Positions 9,145 to 19,000 of a stretch of 64,000 nt of DNA are shown piece by piece; the first letter of the stretch is position 1, and each line of letters opens with the position of its first letter. This DNA is from Pseudoalteromonas sp049257235 (GTDB lineage: Bacteria; Pseudomonadota; Gammaproteobacteria; Enterobacterales; Alteromonadaceae). A program made the position numbers and the translations under genes. The notes beneath the pieces were generated by a model. It was not told where the DNA came from. It ran no database searches and saw only the letters and a program-made list of their open reading frames with translations. The DNA lies in assembly GCF_049257235.1 (NCBI RefSeq), contig NZ_JBMMUF010000004.1, forward strand, positions 248,001-312,000, read 5' to 3'.

Positions 9145-10254
9145 TTAGCTCAATGATAGGGCATGGGCAATGGCATCTAGTCGCCCTTGTGCTAGGGCGT
9201 CTTTGATTTTTGCACCAACCACACCTTGTTGTATGTATGTTTGTGCATTGACCTGTTGCGCTGCTATCGCCGCTTTGAGTATGACCGGCTCGCCTTTAAA
9301 TTGGCCTTGGGTGGCGCATTGATATGCACTGACTAAATCATGCAGTCGTTGTGGTCTGCGCCAAATATCCAACTGATTAAACATGTGCGCTAACTGTGAT
9401 GCAGTGTATGTCTTCGCGCTTAAGGTATTGCTATGAGTGGCTAACATCTCACTGAGATCACTGAAGGTTTTAGGTAGACGGTAGTGACTGTAAAATTCCT
9501 GTCGAGCTTGTTCATCTAGCAGTTGCATGACTTGCGCGAACTGACATTCCTCGCAGCCGTTATGCTGGCGGGCGTAGGCAATTTGTGCGCTCACGGTGGT
9601 TTTATTATTACTCCATGCAGCATCGAGTTGGTGTGATATCACCTTAAGGGCATCACATTGAGCCAGAATATCGATGAATACATCGATATGGCCATCGCTT
9701 AGCGCTTTGTGCCACTCCATCCACACTCGCTCGGGAGTCAGTGCCTCAAGCTCACCGCTGTGAGCAATGTCTTTCATTAGCGCGAGGGTTTCATCGGCAA
9801 TGCTAAAGCCAAGCTCATGGTAGCGAGCGCGAAAGCGAGCAACACGCAGCACACGCAGTGGATCTTCACTAAATGCATGGCTTACATGACGTAAAATACG
9901 GTTGTTTAAATCAGTTTGGCCGTTGAATGGGTCAATGAGCTTACCTTGCTCATCTTGGGCGATGGCATTAACGGTTAAATCTCGGCGCTCGAGATCCTGT
10001 TCTAAGGTAATGTTTGGGTTAAAGTCGCAAATAAAGCCAGTGTAACCTTGGCCCTGCTTACGTTCTGTACGCGCTAAAGCATGCTCATCTTTGCTCTGCG
10101 GATGCAAAAACACAGGGAAATCTTTGCCTACTTGGGTGTAACCAAGTTGCTGCATTTGCGCAATTGTTGCACCGACAACCACATAGTCGCGCTCTTTGAT
10201 TTCTCTGCCTAATAGTTGGTCTCGTACAGCACCACCGACCAAATAAATGTGCAT
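9145..10254 (-). CDS. cca: CCA-adding tRNA nucleotidyltransferase
   Basis: Cca adds or repairs the 3'-terminal CCA of tRNAs. The 369 residues open with the class II nucleotidyltransferase signature MHIYLVGGAVRDQLLG. Next come the catalytic RDY (KERDYVVVGA), the GKDFPVFLHP segment, and the RRDLTVNAIAQD and RVLRVARFRARY motifs. It is shorter than the roughly 410-residue E. coli enzyme, and I see no HD phosphohydrolase motif in the C-terminal third, so the 2',3'-phosphatase domain appears absent or too degenerate to see. In E. coli ygiM is next to cca; here about 12.7 kb intervenes. Confidence 0.95.
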   Translation of the reverse strand: MHIYLVGGAVRDQLLGREIKERDYVVVGATIAQMQQLGYTQVGKDFPVFLHPQSKDEHALARTERKQGQGYTGFICDFNPNITLEQDLERRDLTVNAIAQDEQGKLIDPFNGQTDLNNRILRHVSHAFSEDPLRVLRVARFRARYHELGFSIADETLALMKDIAHSGELEALTPERVWMEWHKALSDGHIDVFIDILAQCDALKVISHQLDAAWSNNKTTVSAQIAYARQHNGCEECQFAQVMQLLDEQARQEFYSHYRLPKTFSDLSEMLATHSNTLSAKTYTASQLAHMFNQLDIWRRPQRLHDLVSAYQCATQGQFKGEPVILKAAIAAQQVNAQTYIQQGVVGAKIKDALAQGRLDAIAHALSLS

Positions 10255-10416
10255 CCGTTTCTCCTTGCTTACACTCTCGCTCTGATGGCGATTGTATCAG
10301 AGTTTTCTCATCGCGGTTTTTTTGTCATTATAGGTGTGAGAAAAACTTATTATCTATGTCGCTGATAAAACCACGCACTAAAGCGCAGTGGATTGGCACA
10401 TGCTAAGGACCTGTTT

Positions 10417-11343
10417 GTGTATCTAGAATACTTTGGCTTAAGTGAAAAGCCGTTTTCGATAGCGCCAAACCCAGAATATCTATATCTCAGCGAGCGCCAC
10501 AAAGAGGCGCTAGCACACCTAACTCATGGCTTGGGCGACTCTGGCGGTTTTGTGCTGTTAACGGGGGAGGTGGGCACCGGTAAAACGACCATTACCCGCT
10601 GTATGCTCGAGCAAGTACCAGATTCAACGCAGGTGGCATTCATTTTAAACCCAACCCTCTCTGAACTTGAGCTATTAGCAAGTATTTGTGATGAGCTAGA
10701 GATTGAGTATGACGATGAAAAAGCGACCTTGAAAACGCTGACCGATCGAATTAAGCAGCGCTTGTTGAGTAACCACGAAAGTGGCCTACATACTATGCTT
10801 ATCATCGATGAGGCGCAGCATCTAGCTCCTCAGGTATTGGAGCAACTGCGACTGCTTACCAACCTTGAAACGAATCACAAAAAGCTACTGCAAATTATTC
10901 TTGTTGGGCAACCAGAGCTGCAAGCACTCCTTAGGCGCAATGAACTGCGGCAATTAGCGCAGCGCATTACCGCTCGTTATCATTTGTTGCCATTGACGGT
11001 GGCTCAGGTAGACGCTTACATCAAGCACCGCTTAAAAGTAGCAGGGGGCCGACAAATACTCTTTGATAACGCGGCCATTAAACATATCCATCAACTCACA
11101 GGCGGAATTCCGCGATTGATTAATTTATTGTGTGAGCGCGCATTGCTTGGCGCATACTCTGCTCAGGTTAACCAAGTGAGTAAAAAATTAATCACTCAGG
11201 CTGCGCAAGAAGCATTACCTGAAACAATCCATACACCGAAGAACACCACGCATAGTCGTTCTGGTATGTGGCGTATAGCGGCAACTCTAGGTGGTGTTGC
11301 TGTGCTGTTCGCCATGGGTATTGGTTTATCTTATTTCATTTAG
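10417..11343 (+). CDS. gspA: ExeA/GspA-like AAA ATPase
   Basis: This is a 308-residue P-loop ATPase of the ExeA/MshM type. It opens MYLEYFGLSEKPFSIAPNP, the family hallmark. Walker A is GEVGTGKTT (about residues 50-58), Walker B is LIIDEAQ (about 128-134), and arginine-rich sensor segments follow. A hydrophobic helix near the C-terminus (about 283-305) should anchor it in the inner membrane. ExeA-type proteins with ExeB help place the type II secretin through the peptidoglycan. The frame is open from a TTG at 10393, but the GTG at 10417 has AAGGA at proper spacing and gives the conserved start. gspB follows 9 bp later. The other type II secretion genes are not in the window. Confidence 0.88.
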   Translation: MYLEYFGLSEKPFSIAPNPEYLYLSERHKEALAHLTHGLGDSGGFVLLTGEVGTGKTTITRCMLEQVPDSTQVAFILNPTLSELELLASICDELEIEYDDEKATLKTLTDRIKQRLLSNHESGLHTMLIIDEAQHLAPQVLEQLRLLTNLETNHKKLLQIILVGQPELQALLRRNELRQLAQRITARYHLLPLTVAQVDAYIKHRLKVAGGRQILFDNAAIKHIHQLTGGIPRLINLLCERALLGAYSAQVNQVSKKLITQAAQEALPETIHTPKNTTHSRSGMWRIAATLGGVAVLFAMGIGLSYFI

Positions 11344-11352
11344 GGCTCTACT

Positions 11353-12372
11353 ATGTCGCTGTTATTAGATGCTATGAAGCAATCACACAATCAATCTGAC
11401 GCAAGTGAGAGTGACTCTTTTGAACACCAACAGGCACTGCAGTTTTATCGCCGCCTTAGCGTAGCGCTTTTAGCCGCATTAGTTGTGATAGTGGTGCTGA
11501 GTGTTGGCTATTTTGCTGGTAAGTGGTGGCAACAACGCGCTCAAGATACGCAGCCTGTTGTTGCTCAAACCGTTGATGAAAAAGCGCAACCTGTTGTGAG
11601 CCAAGACACCGAACAGGCACAAGTGCCAAACCAAGTGCAGGAGGCAACTGAAATTGCTGCCCAAGGTGCACCTCAACCTACGGCACAAGTGCAAGGTCAG
11701 GTTAATCTAAGTGCATTGCAGATGCCTGCACAATATACACAGCCATATCAGCAAATGGTGCCCGTGTACGTTATGCCACAAATGCCTCAAGGGTATGGTC
11801 AAGGAGCATATATGCAATGGGTGCCTGCGTATCCTAATCAGATGATGGCAAACCCACATCAAATGCAGATGTATCCTCAGGCACAAATCCAGACCCAAGC
11901 AAGCATCAATAATCAACCCATTGATTTAAGTAAATATAAGGTTGTGGGCAAGCCTATGGATGATACTTCAGCGCAAGTAAATGGCAGCAATACGTCAGGC
12001 CAACTCAATTACGATGACGCTGAGCTCAATGGAGTATCTGATGATCTCAAACGCGCATTTGCGAGTGCAGTTGCAGCGACTGAGAGTATGGACAGCAGTG
12101 ATAGTGTCACTTCAACAACACGCGCCAGTGCCATGGTGGAGCCGATTGAGCTACTCCCTGACGCCATACAGCGCCGTATTCCTTCGCTGGTATATCAGGC
12201 GCACATTTACGCCACAGATCAAGATAAGCGCTGGATTAAACTCAATGGCTATGAGTTATATGAAGGGGATTCAGTAGGACGCTTGCAAGTGGTGGAGATC
12301 ACCCCTGAGCAAACTATCCTAAGCATTGATAACTATGAGTTTTCACTTGAAGCCATGCAAGATTGGCCCTAG
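11353..12372 (+). CDS. gspB: GspB/ExeB-like type II secretion protein
   Basis: The 339-residue protein starts MSLLLDAMKQS, has one transmembrane helix at about residues 35-55, a long Gln/Pro/Met-rich periplasmic linker, and a C-terminal domain (about 278-338) with LVYQAHIYATDQDKRWIKLN and GYELYEGD typical of GspB. Together with the ATPase just upstream it should form the GspAB complex that inserts or positions the secretin GspD. The linker is of low complexity and probably spans the cell wall. The pair is ended by the hairpin at 12384-12406. Confidence 0.85.
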   Translation: MSLLLDAMKQSHNQSDASESDSFEHQQALQFYRRLSVALLAALVVIVVLSVGYFAGKWWQQRAQDTQPVVAQTVDEKAQPVVSQDTEQAQVPNQVQEATEIAAQGAPQPTAQVQGQVNLSALQMPAQYTQPYQQMVPVYVMPQMPQGYGQGAYMQWVPAYPNQMMANPHQMQMYPQAQIQTQASINNQPIDLSKYKVVGKPMDDTSAQVNGSNTSGQLNYDDAELNGVSDDLKRAFASAVAATESMDSSDSVTSTTRASAMVEPIELLPDAIQRRIPSLVYQAHIYATDQDKRWIKLNGYELYEGDSVGRLQVVEITPEQTILSIDNYEFSLEAMQDWP

Positions 12373-12383
12373 CTAGAAGCTTA

Positions 12384-12406
12384 GACTCCCAGTGTTGCTG
12401 GGAGTC
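12384..12406. terminator. Hairpin between convergent gspB and permease
   Basis: A perfect 9-bp stem (GACTCCCAG / CTGGGAGTC) with a 5-nt loop lies 12 nt after the gspB stop and 8 nt before the end of the opposite permease gene. It probably serves both strands, though no long T-run follows. Confidence 0.6.
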
Positions 12407-12413
12407 GTTAACC

Positions 12414-13682
12414 TTAGCCATGCCTATTTTTGCGGGCGACAAAAAACAACACACTACCCACTAAAGCAACCCCACCGAGCGCTTGCCAATGTATTGCGTT
12501 TGTTTGGGTTGTCGCCCATAGGCTCAAAGCTAGGGCAACCGGTGCGGCCAACAGGATGGTCATATTTAGAGCCGGTAAACCATGGTGCTTACGTAGTCTT
12601 GGTAGCGCCATAATAGAACCAATATAGGCTAATAAGCGTGCCAGAGTGCTCACAGCAGCCAAAGCTAAGAAATCGTCCCAAAGCGATAGAATCATCGCGC
12701 CCACACCAAAGAACACGATCGCATTTGCAGGGGTTCCCCAGCGCGAGACCTTGTTAAACCACGACGGTAATAGGCCATCATCCGCCAATGCCGGTGGCAT
12801 CCTACTTGCCGATGTATGGCCTGCGGTTAGATTGGCAAGCACACTCATTACGATAGTTGCCGCGATTAACAGTGCACCAATATCGCCGAGGTACTCGCCC
12901 GCCAGAGCTGTTAATGGGGCTTCAGGACCAGTTCCAGCAACCACGCTGTGGCTATAGGCCCACTGCAGGCCAAAATAAATTAAGGTAACCAAGGCCAACC
13001 CCAACAGCAGGGCTTTGGGCATAGCGCGTTTGGGATCTTTGGTTTCACCTGCTGGAATAGTGGCATTTTCAAAACCGACAAAGGCATAGAGCGCAGCCAA
13101 GGCAACGCCTTCAACGGCGCTAAATTGTGGCAAAGCGACAGGCCCGCTAACAGACGCTGCACCGATGCCAACGAGCATAAGTATCACTAAGGGTAAGAGC
13201 TTGAATAGAGTCATGGTGCCGAGCACGATGACAACGCGCTTAATACCGATGACATTAACGAAGGTTATGCCACCCAGTACGCCGATAATAAGCATCACCT
13301 TTGCAGTGCCTTCATTAACCACGGGCCACAGTGCCCCGGCATAAGCGACGAGCACCAGTACATTGGCACCTTGGCTTATTAGGCGTGCGGCGAAGAAGGT
13401 CCAGCCCACGATAAACCCTGGGTAGAGCCCAAATGCATCACCAACATAACGCTGTGGTCCCCCTGACTGTTCAGTCATTTTAGTGAGCTCTGAAAAGCAG
13501 ATGACCACGCTCATGACTAACACTCCACCAATGAGCAGTAGCCATGGGGAGAACGTTCCAACTGCATTGTGAAGCACTTCAGGGAGGCCGAAAATTCCCG
13601 CTCCTATAAGACCATTTACAACGATGAAGAGCACCCCCAAGGTGCCCATCTCGCGGCGGTATTGTGAATGTTCGGCGTTCAT
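12414..13682 (-). CDS. APC-family amino-acid permease (YjeH-like)
   Basis: This is a 422-residue inner-membrane transporter with about 11-12 hydrophobic helices. The N-terminal helix has the APC-family unwound glycine motif GLIGAGIFGLPEVL. GFENATIPAGETKDPKRAMP is the family's loop after helix 6. The length and motifs resemble E. coli YjeH, an exporter of methionine and branched-chain amino acids, but substrate and direction cannot be read from sequence. It is monocistronic, convergent with gspAB, and divergent from the unknown membrane gene at 14019. Confidence 0.8.
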   Translation of the reverse strand: MNAEHSQYRREMGTLGVLFIVVNGLIGAGIFGLPEVLHNAVGTFSPWLLLIGGVLVMSVVICFSELTKMTEQSGGPQRYVGDAFGLYPGFIVGWTFFAARLISQGANVLVLVAYAGALWPVVNEGTAKVMLIIGVLGGITFVNVIGIKRVVIVLGTMTLFKLLPLVILMLVGIGAASVSGPVALPQFSAVEGVALAALYAFVGFENATIPAGETKDPKRAMPKALLLGLALVTLIYFGLQWAYSHSVVAGTGPEAPLTALAGEYLGDIGALLIAATIVMSVLANLTAGHTSASRMPPALADDGLLPSWFNKVSRWGTPANAIVFFGVGAMILSLWDDFLALAAVSTLARLLAYIGSIMALPRLRKHHGLPALNMTILLAAPVALALSLWATTQTNAIHWQALGGVALVGSVLFFVARKNRHG

Positions 13683-14018
13683 ACGTGGTTCCTACTTTAA
13701 CCTCGGGCGAGGTGCATGCTTTGATACTAAGTTATTGTTATTAAATTATTTACAACAGATGTCAGTATGGCAGTAAGCAATCGCAATTGCACCCATAGCG
13801 TGTCATTGAAAACGAGATGCCGGATAACAGGCACAGAAATTATCAGTGGCCAAGAGCTTTGTTATTCACAGCAATGAGTATAATTGTGTTGGTAATGGGG
13901 ACTTAATTTGTTATCAATAGACCTTGCTGTGAGCGCGTATTTATCTTGGCACAGTACAGTATCAATATCTCATGCAAGTCATGTATCGAATACCCAAAGT
14001 GAGGAGCGTTAAGGAATT
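13683..14018. other. 336-bp divergent intergenic region
   Basis: The region separates the permease (minus) from the membrane-protein gene (plus). I found no convincing small gene or RNA. A TATAAT at 13879-13884 could be a -10 box for the plus-strand gene, but no good -35 stands at the right distance. An AAGGAATT Shine-Dalgarno sequence precedes the ATG at 14019. Confidence 0.4.
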
Positions 14019-14636
14019 ATGGAAAAATACAAAAAGGCGGCAATACATGTTGTCGAACTCGCATTGGCTAGTTTAGTTATTGCGGCATTACTGCAGCTAT
14101 ACGCCTCTTTTATTTATGACCTCGTGGGTTTTAAAACCGGTTTCGATCATGCGATAAAATTACTTTATAAGTACCCTAAAGATGTGGCGTCAATCTTTGC
14201 CTATTTCTCTGCTGTGGTCGCCGTCTTTGGCGTGTCGGTTGTGTGGTTTGGCTCTGACCTAGAAGCGTTTTTGCGTAAACGCGTTATTGTCCCTGCATTT
14301 GAAATTGCGGCTCACATGTTGGCCATGGCGGCGGGGGTATATGTTGTGTGGTTTATCACTGAGATGCTCAATGCCAATGATGGCGCTGGCTTTATCTCAT
14401 CTACCTTCCTTAGTGGGTTATTCGCAGTTGCTGTGATGTTTTTACTTGCTCTAGTCGGCGATTTTTTAGCTATATATCTCGAGAGTGACTTTGAAGCGCA
14501 TATGCAAAAACTGGCTAAATACCGAGTCTTGTTTTTGTTGATTATCGCCGCGGTACTTTTTTTTGCGGTATCACACGATGTGGTGTGGCAATACCAACCG
14601 ACAGATCAAGTTAACAATCAGACTATCAATGACTAA
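14019..14636 (+). CDS. Membrane protein of unknown function
   Basis: I do not recognise this 205-residue protein. It has about five hydrophobic segments (roughly residues 10-32, 55-77, 92-115, 125-147 and 170-187) joined by short charged loops, so it is very probably an inner-membrane protein. Loops carry charged clusters such as FLRKR and ESDFEAHMQKL. A good AAGGAATT ribosome-binding site supports the start. It stands alone, divergent from a permease and convergent with an HD-GYP gene 29 bp away, so context gives no function. Confidence 0.75.
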   Translation: MEKYKKAAIHVVELALASLVIAALLQLYASFIYDLVGFKTGFDHAIKLLYKYPKDVASIFAYFSAVVAVFGVSVVWFGSDLEAFLRKRVIVPAFEIAAHMLAMAAGVYVVWFITEMLNANDGAGFISSTFLSGLFAVAVMFLLALVGDFLAIYLESDFEAHMQKLAKYRVLFLLIIAAVLFFAVSHDVVWQYQPTDQVNNQTIND

Positions 14637-14665
14637 TTGGGCATGACTTGTTTTATCCTTGAGGG

Positions 14666-15898
14666 TTAGCCGATCATGGAGGATTTAAAGAAACGCATTA
14701 AATCTAAACCAAACAACTCTGGTTTAACCGCGGCTTCAAGTTCTACATCTGCCCAGCCTTTGGCTAGATTGATGTCTTCCACTTCAATGTAGCGGCTATG
14801 TTTGGCGTTATAAAATACTTTTACCACGGGTCTCATGGGGTTACTCGGGTTACTGCGCGAGATAATCCCGACTTTGTGGTTGCTTAGCTTCACCAATGTG
14901 CCCACAGGGTGCACACCAATGCATTGGATGAATTGATTTACCAGAGTGTCGTCAAAGGCTGTACCTGCGCCATCTTTTAATATTTTAAAGGCTGCTATGG
15001 GCGTTAAACCGGTTTTATATACTCTGTCGGCTGTGAGCGCGTCATACACATCAATGATGGCTGCCATGCGCGCGTACTGACTAAGCTCATCGCCTTTTTT
15101 GCCGTAAGGGTAGCCGCTACCATCGATACGCTCATGGTGGAAACCCGCTATCTCAATCGCAATGCCACTGAGCCCGGCTTGCTCAAGGATTTCTTTACTG
15201 AAATGTGCATGTTGTTGAATTTGTTCAAATTCTTCATCTGTAAGCTTGCTCGGCTTAAGTAAGATGTCCTCATCAATTTTCACTTTGCCAATGTCGTGCA
15301 GAAGCGCTCCTGTTGCCAGTTCATGAATGAGATCACTGCTAAAGCCAAGGTGCTTGGCAAAAATAGTTATCAGGATGGAAACGTTAATGGAGTGCTCCAT
15401 TAAGTAGGCGTCTTTTTCGCGCATACGGGTAAGGCAGGTGAGCGCATCTTGTTGGCGAAATACCGAGTCCATAAATCCATGAGCAACATCTTTAAATGGT
15501 TTTACATCGATATTTTTACCTTGTTGAATATCAGCAAATGCTCTTTTTTGCAGTGCTTTGGCTTGGTTGTAGAGCTTTTGCGCTTTGCCAACTTCTTTTT
15601 CAAAGCTGACTGAACTTGCCCACGGATCTGCTGGCGTTTGTGGCTCATTGTGCACCGTGTCTTCAGGGGAATTTTGGACGTCAACTTGCTCAGTTTTTAC
15701 TGGGGGTGGTGGGTCCTTTTGCAGCGTCTTAGAAGGGTCTATTACCACTTCCAGTACCCCCACTTTTTTGAGCTTTTTGATGGCTTCGGCTGTCTTAACC
15801 CAACCTTGATTCTTGATTTTGACCTTACCCGTTTGCTTGGTGACTTCCACTACAAACATGCCTGATTTTAGCTGCTGGATAGATATGGTTTCGTTCAT
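14666..15898 (-). CDS. HD-GYP domain cyclic-di-GMP phosphodiesterase
   Basis: The 410-residue cytoplasmic protein has an N-terminal DUF3391-type domain (start IQQLKSGMFVVEV, about residues 1-60), a Pro/Glu-rich linker, then an HD-GYP domain. The metal-binding HD pair is in LLHDIGKVKI and the signature is HHERIDGSGYP. HD-GYP proteins hydrolyse c-di-GMP to GMP. All key residues appear present, so an active enzyme is expected. No receiver or sensory domain other than DUF3391 is seen. It is probably monocistronic. Confidence 0.92.
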   Translation of the reverse strand: MNETISIQQLKSGMFVVEVTKQTGKVKIKNQGWVKTAEAIKKLKKVGVLEVVIDPSKTLQKDPPPPVKTEQVDVQNSPEDTVHNEPQTPADPWASSVSFEKEVGKAQKLYNQAKALQKRAFADIQQGKNIDVKPFKDVAHGFMDSVFRQQDALTCLTRMREKDAYLMEHSINVSILITIFAKHLGFSSDLIHELATGALLHDIGKVKIDEDILLKPSKLTDEEFEQIQQHAHFSKEILEQAGLSGIAIEIAGFHHERIDGSGYPYGKKGDELSQYARMAAIIDVYDALTADRVYKTGLTPIAAFKILKDGAGTAFDDTLVNQFIQCIGVHPVGTLVKLSNHKVGIISRSNPSNPMRPVVKVFYNAKHSRYIEVEDINLAKGWADVELEAAVKPELFGLDLMRFFKSSMIG

Positions 15899-15980
15899 AA
15901 TGAGCGACAGAAGAAAATAGTTCTAATAACCATAGCAAAGAATCACATAAACGGGGTGTGGCTAAGTCAATATAAGCAAT

Positions 15981-16006
15981 AAAAAAGGCGCCAATAGGCG
16001 CCTTTT
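15981..16006 (-). terminator. Intrinsic terminator of putA
   Basis: A 10-bp perfect stem (AAAAGGCGCC / GGCGCCTTTT) with an AATA loop ends in six T on the minus strand. It lies 17 nt beyond the putA stop. Confidence 0.9.
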
Positions 16007-16022
16007 ATCAGTAGTTTACGAA

Positions 16023-19000
16023 TTATTCTTCGTCTTCTACTAAGGTCATCAATGAGGTGTTACCACCTGATGCTGTGGTATCGATACTGATGGTTTTTTC
16101 CGTCAGTAGACGGTTAATCAAGGTATCGTAATACTCAGACGTGATCACCGGTAGAATTGCACCTTTGCGGTTAGCTAGTTGATGTGCAAAGTAACCAAGA
16201 CGTGACGAGCGAGCAGCTACTACGGCACCAGCAAGATGCGGGTGTGCCAAAATAGCTTGCAGCTGATTCGGTTTAGCTACTTGTAGTACACCTTCTGCAA
16301 CACCGGTAGCGATGAACTTGTCACGGAAAGCTTGCGCTTCTTCATAGAACAATTCTGATGCTACTGTGATTACTGTATTACCGGCTGCAAGTGCCGTGAT
16401 AATCGAGATAGCCCAGAAGTTAAATGAGGTACTCTTGTCAGCGTAACAGACCACACAGCCACGAGGCTCAAGGTAAAGGATGTTTGATTCACCCGTTGGC
16501 CCCGGCAGTATCGTTGGACGCTTCATGCGTTTTTCAATACGGTTTAGCTGTGCACGCGCATCGCTCAGCGTTTTCGCTAAGTCATCAGCAAGCTCATCGA
16601 TGATTTCAACAGTGGCAACTTTAGCAAGAAGCTGACGAAGTGCTGATACACGGTCGTTCAGTGCGGTTGAACGCCAAATTTTCTCATCACGCATTGATGC
16701 AAGCATCAACTCTTCAACTTTCTCTGCTGCGCCTGTGTAGTTATGCAGGTCTGCTTCATCCGCAGGTAGGTCAGTCATCTGTACGTTTTCAGGTGATGCT
16801 TTCTCTTTCACAAGACGAAGAAGGTAGTTAGGACCACCTGCTTTAGGGCCAGTACCAGAAAGGCCACGACCACCGAACGGTTGAACACCAACAATCGCAC
16901 CGATCATGTTACGGTTTACATAGACGTTACCCGCGCGTGATTGACGCGCGACGTATTCACAACGCTCTTCAATGCGTGAGTGAACACCCATGGTTAAGCC
17001 GTAACCTGTGCCATTGATTTGGTCGATAACCTTATCTAGCTCGTTTGCTTTAAAGCGCACGATGTGAACAACAGGGCCAAATACTTCACGCTTAAGTACA
17101 GACAAGTCTTCAATCTCATACAAACGAGGAGCAAAGAAGTAGGCACCGTTTTCGTTGTTATCTGGGATCTCACACTGGTAATGCAATGTCGCATTGCCTT
17201 TTAAGTTCTCAACGTGGGCATTAAGCGTATTCAATGCTTTTTCGTCGATCACCGGACCGATGTCAGTAGATAGGTATGCTGGATCGCCAATGTGCAGTTC
17301 TGCCATCGCGCCCTTAAGCATCTCGATGATGCCATCAGCTACGTCTTCTTGTAAGAAAAGTACACGTAGTGCAGAGCAGCGTTGACCGGCGCTTTGGAAA
17401 CCTGACTTAACAACATCATCAACCACTTGCTCTGGCAGTGCTGTTGAGTCAACGATCATACAGTTTTGACCACCTGTTTCAGCAATCAGAGGGACCTGAA
17501 TGTCGTTACGTGCAGCCAATGTTTGAGAGATTAGCGTGCCAGTTTCCGTTGAACCTGTGAACATCACAGCTTGAATGCGCTCATCAGGAACGATGTGTTT
17601 ACCCACTTCACTACCACGAGCGATAACTGGTTGAACAACGTGCTGCGGTAGACCTACAGATTGCATCAACTCAATGGCGCGTAGCGCGATGAGACTGGTT
17701 TGCTCTGCTGGTTTTGCAATAACCGTGTTACCCGTTACGATAGCTGCAACAACCTGACCTAGGAAAATCGCTAGCGGGAAGTTCCAAGGGCTGATACACA
17801 GTACCACACCGCGTGCTTCAAAACGCTCGTCTTGTGATAGCTCTTCTGCACGAGCTGCATAGTAACGACAGAAATCTACTGCTTCACGGACTTCATCGAT
17901 ACCATCTTGCGTGATTTTACCCGCTTCTTTAACACACAGCGCAACCAGCTCGTCATGGTGACGCTCTAGGATATCTGCGATACGGCGAAGTAAGTCGGCA
18001 CGCTCTTTAACTGGCGTTGCTGACCAAGACACAAACTCTTTCTCAGCATTTTCAAGCAATGTTTGCATCTCATCGCCTGTGTGTAGACGATGCTGGCCAA
18101 TGATTTCTTTGTGGTTTGCTGGGTTGCGAACCGCAAGATTGCCTTCGGCAACTTGGTCTTCAGTAATGAGGTGCTCAGCGAACCACGCATCCATGTTCTC
18201 TTTAAGAGGCGTAATTGCGTTGATGTCAGTTAAGTCCATGCCTTTTGAGTTAGGGCGCTCATCACCGTATAACTCAATAGGTAGCTTGATTTGCTTGTTG
18301 TACTTGTTACGTAGGCCTTGCAGTGTTTCTACTGGGTCTGGAAGTAACTCTTCAACAGGCTTAGTCGTATCAACGATGGCATTTACGAATGACGAGTTTG
18401 CACCGTTTTCTAGTAGACGGCGTACAAGGTAAGCAAGTAAGTCTTCGTGTTGACCCACCGGCGCATATACGCGGCACTGAATTTTCTCTTGCGTTACAAC
18501 TTGGTCGAACAGAGATTCGCCCATGCCGTGCAGACGTTGGAATTCAAACCCTTCGTTGTCACCTTTGGCAACTTCTAGGATTGTTGCTGCTGTGTATGCG
18601 TTGTGCGTTGCGAATTGCGGATAGATAGCATCACGTGCTTCCATTAGTTTAATCGCACATGCCTTATACGATACGTCAGTGGTTGCTTTACGCGTAAATA
18701 CAGGGAATTGGTCCAAACCATCTTGTTGTGTGGTTTTAATTTCAGTATCCCAGTATGCGCCTTTAACCAAACGCACCATAAGCTTACGACCAACGCGACG
18801 AGCCAAGTCAGTAAGCCATTCAACAACGAAAATAGCGCGCTTTTGGTATGCTTGAACAGCCAAACCAAAACCTTGCCAGTCGCCTAAGTCTTTATCGCTA
18901 AATACTGCTTCGATGATGTCTAAAGAGATATCAAGACGGTCAGCTTCTTCAGCATCTACTGTTAAGCCGATATCGTATTGTTTCGCCAGTAGCGCAAGCT

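Noticed and set aside
18079..18628. Plus-strand open frames within putA
   Set aside because: Shadows of the long putA frame with arbitrary composition and no ribosome-binding sites.
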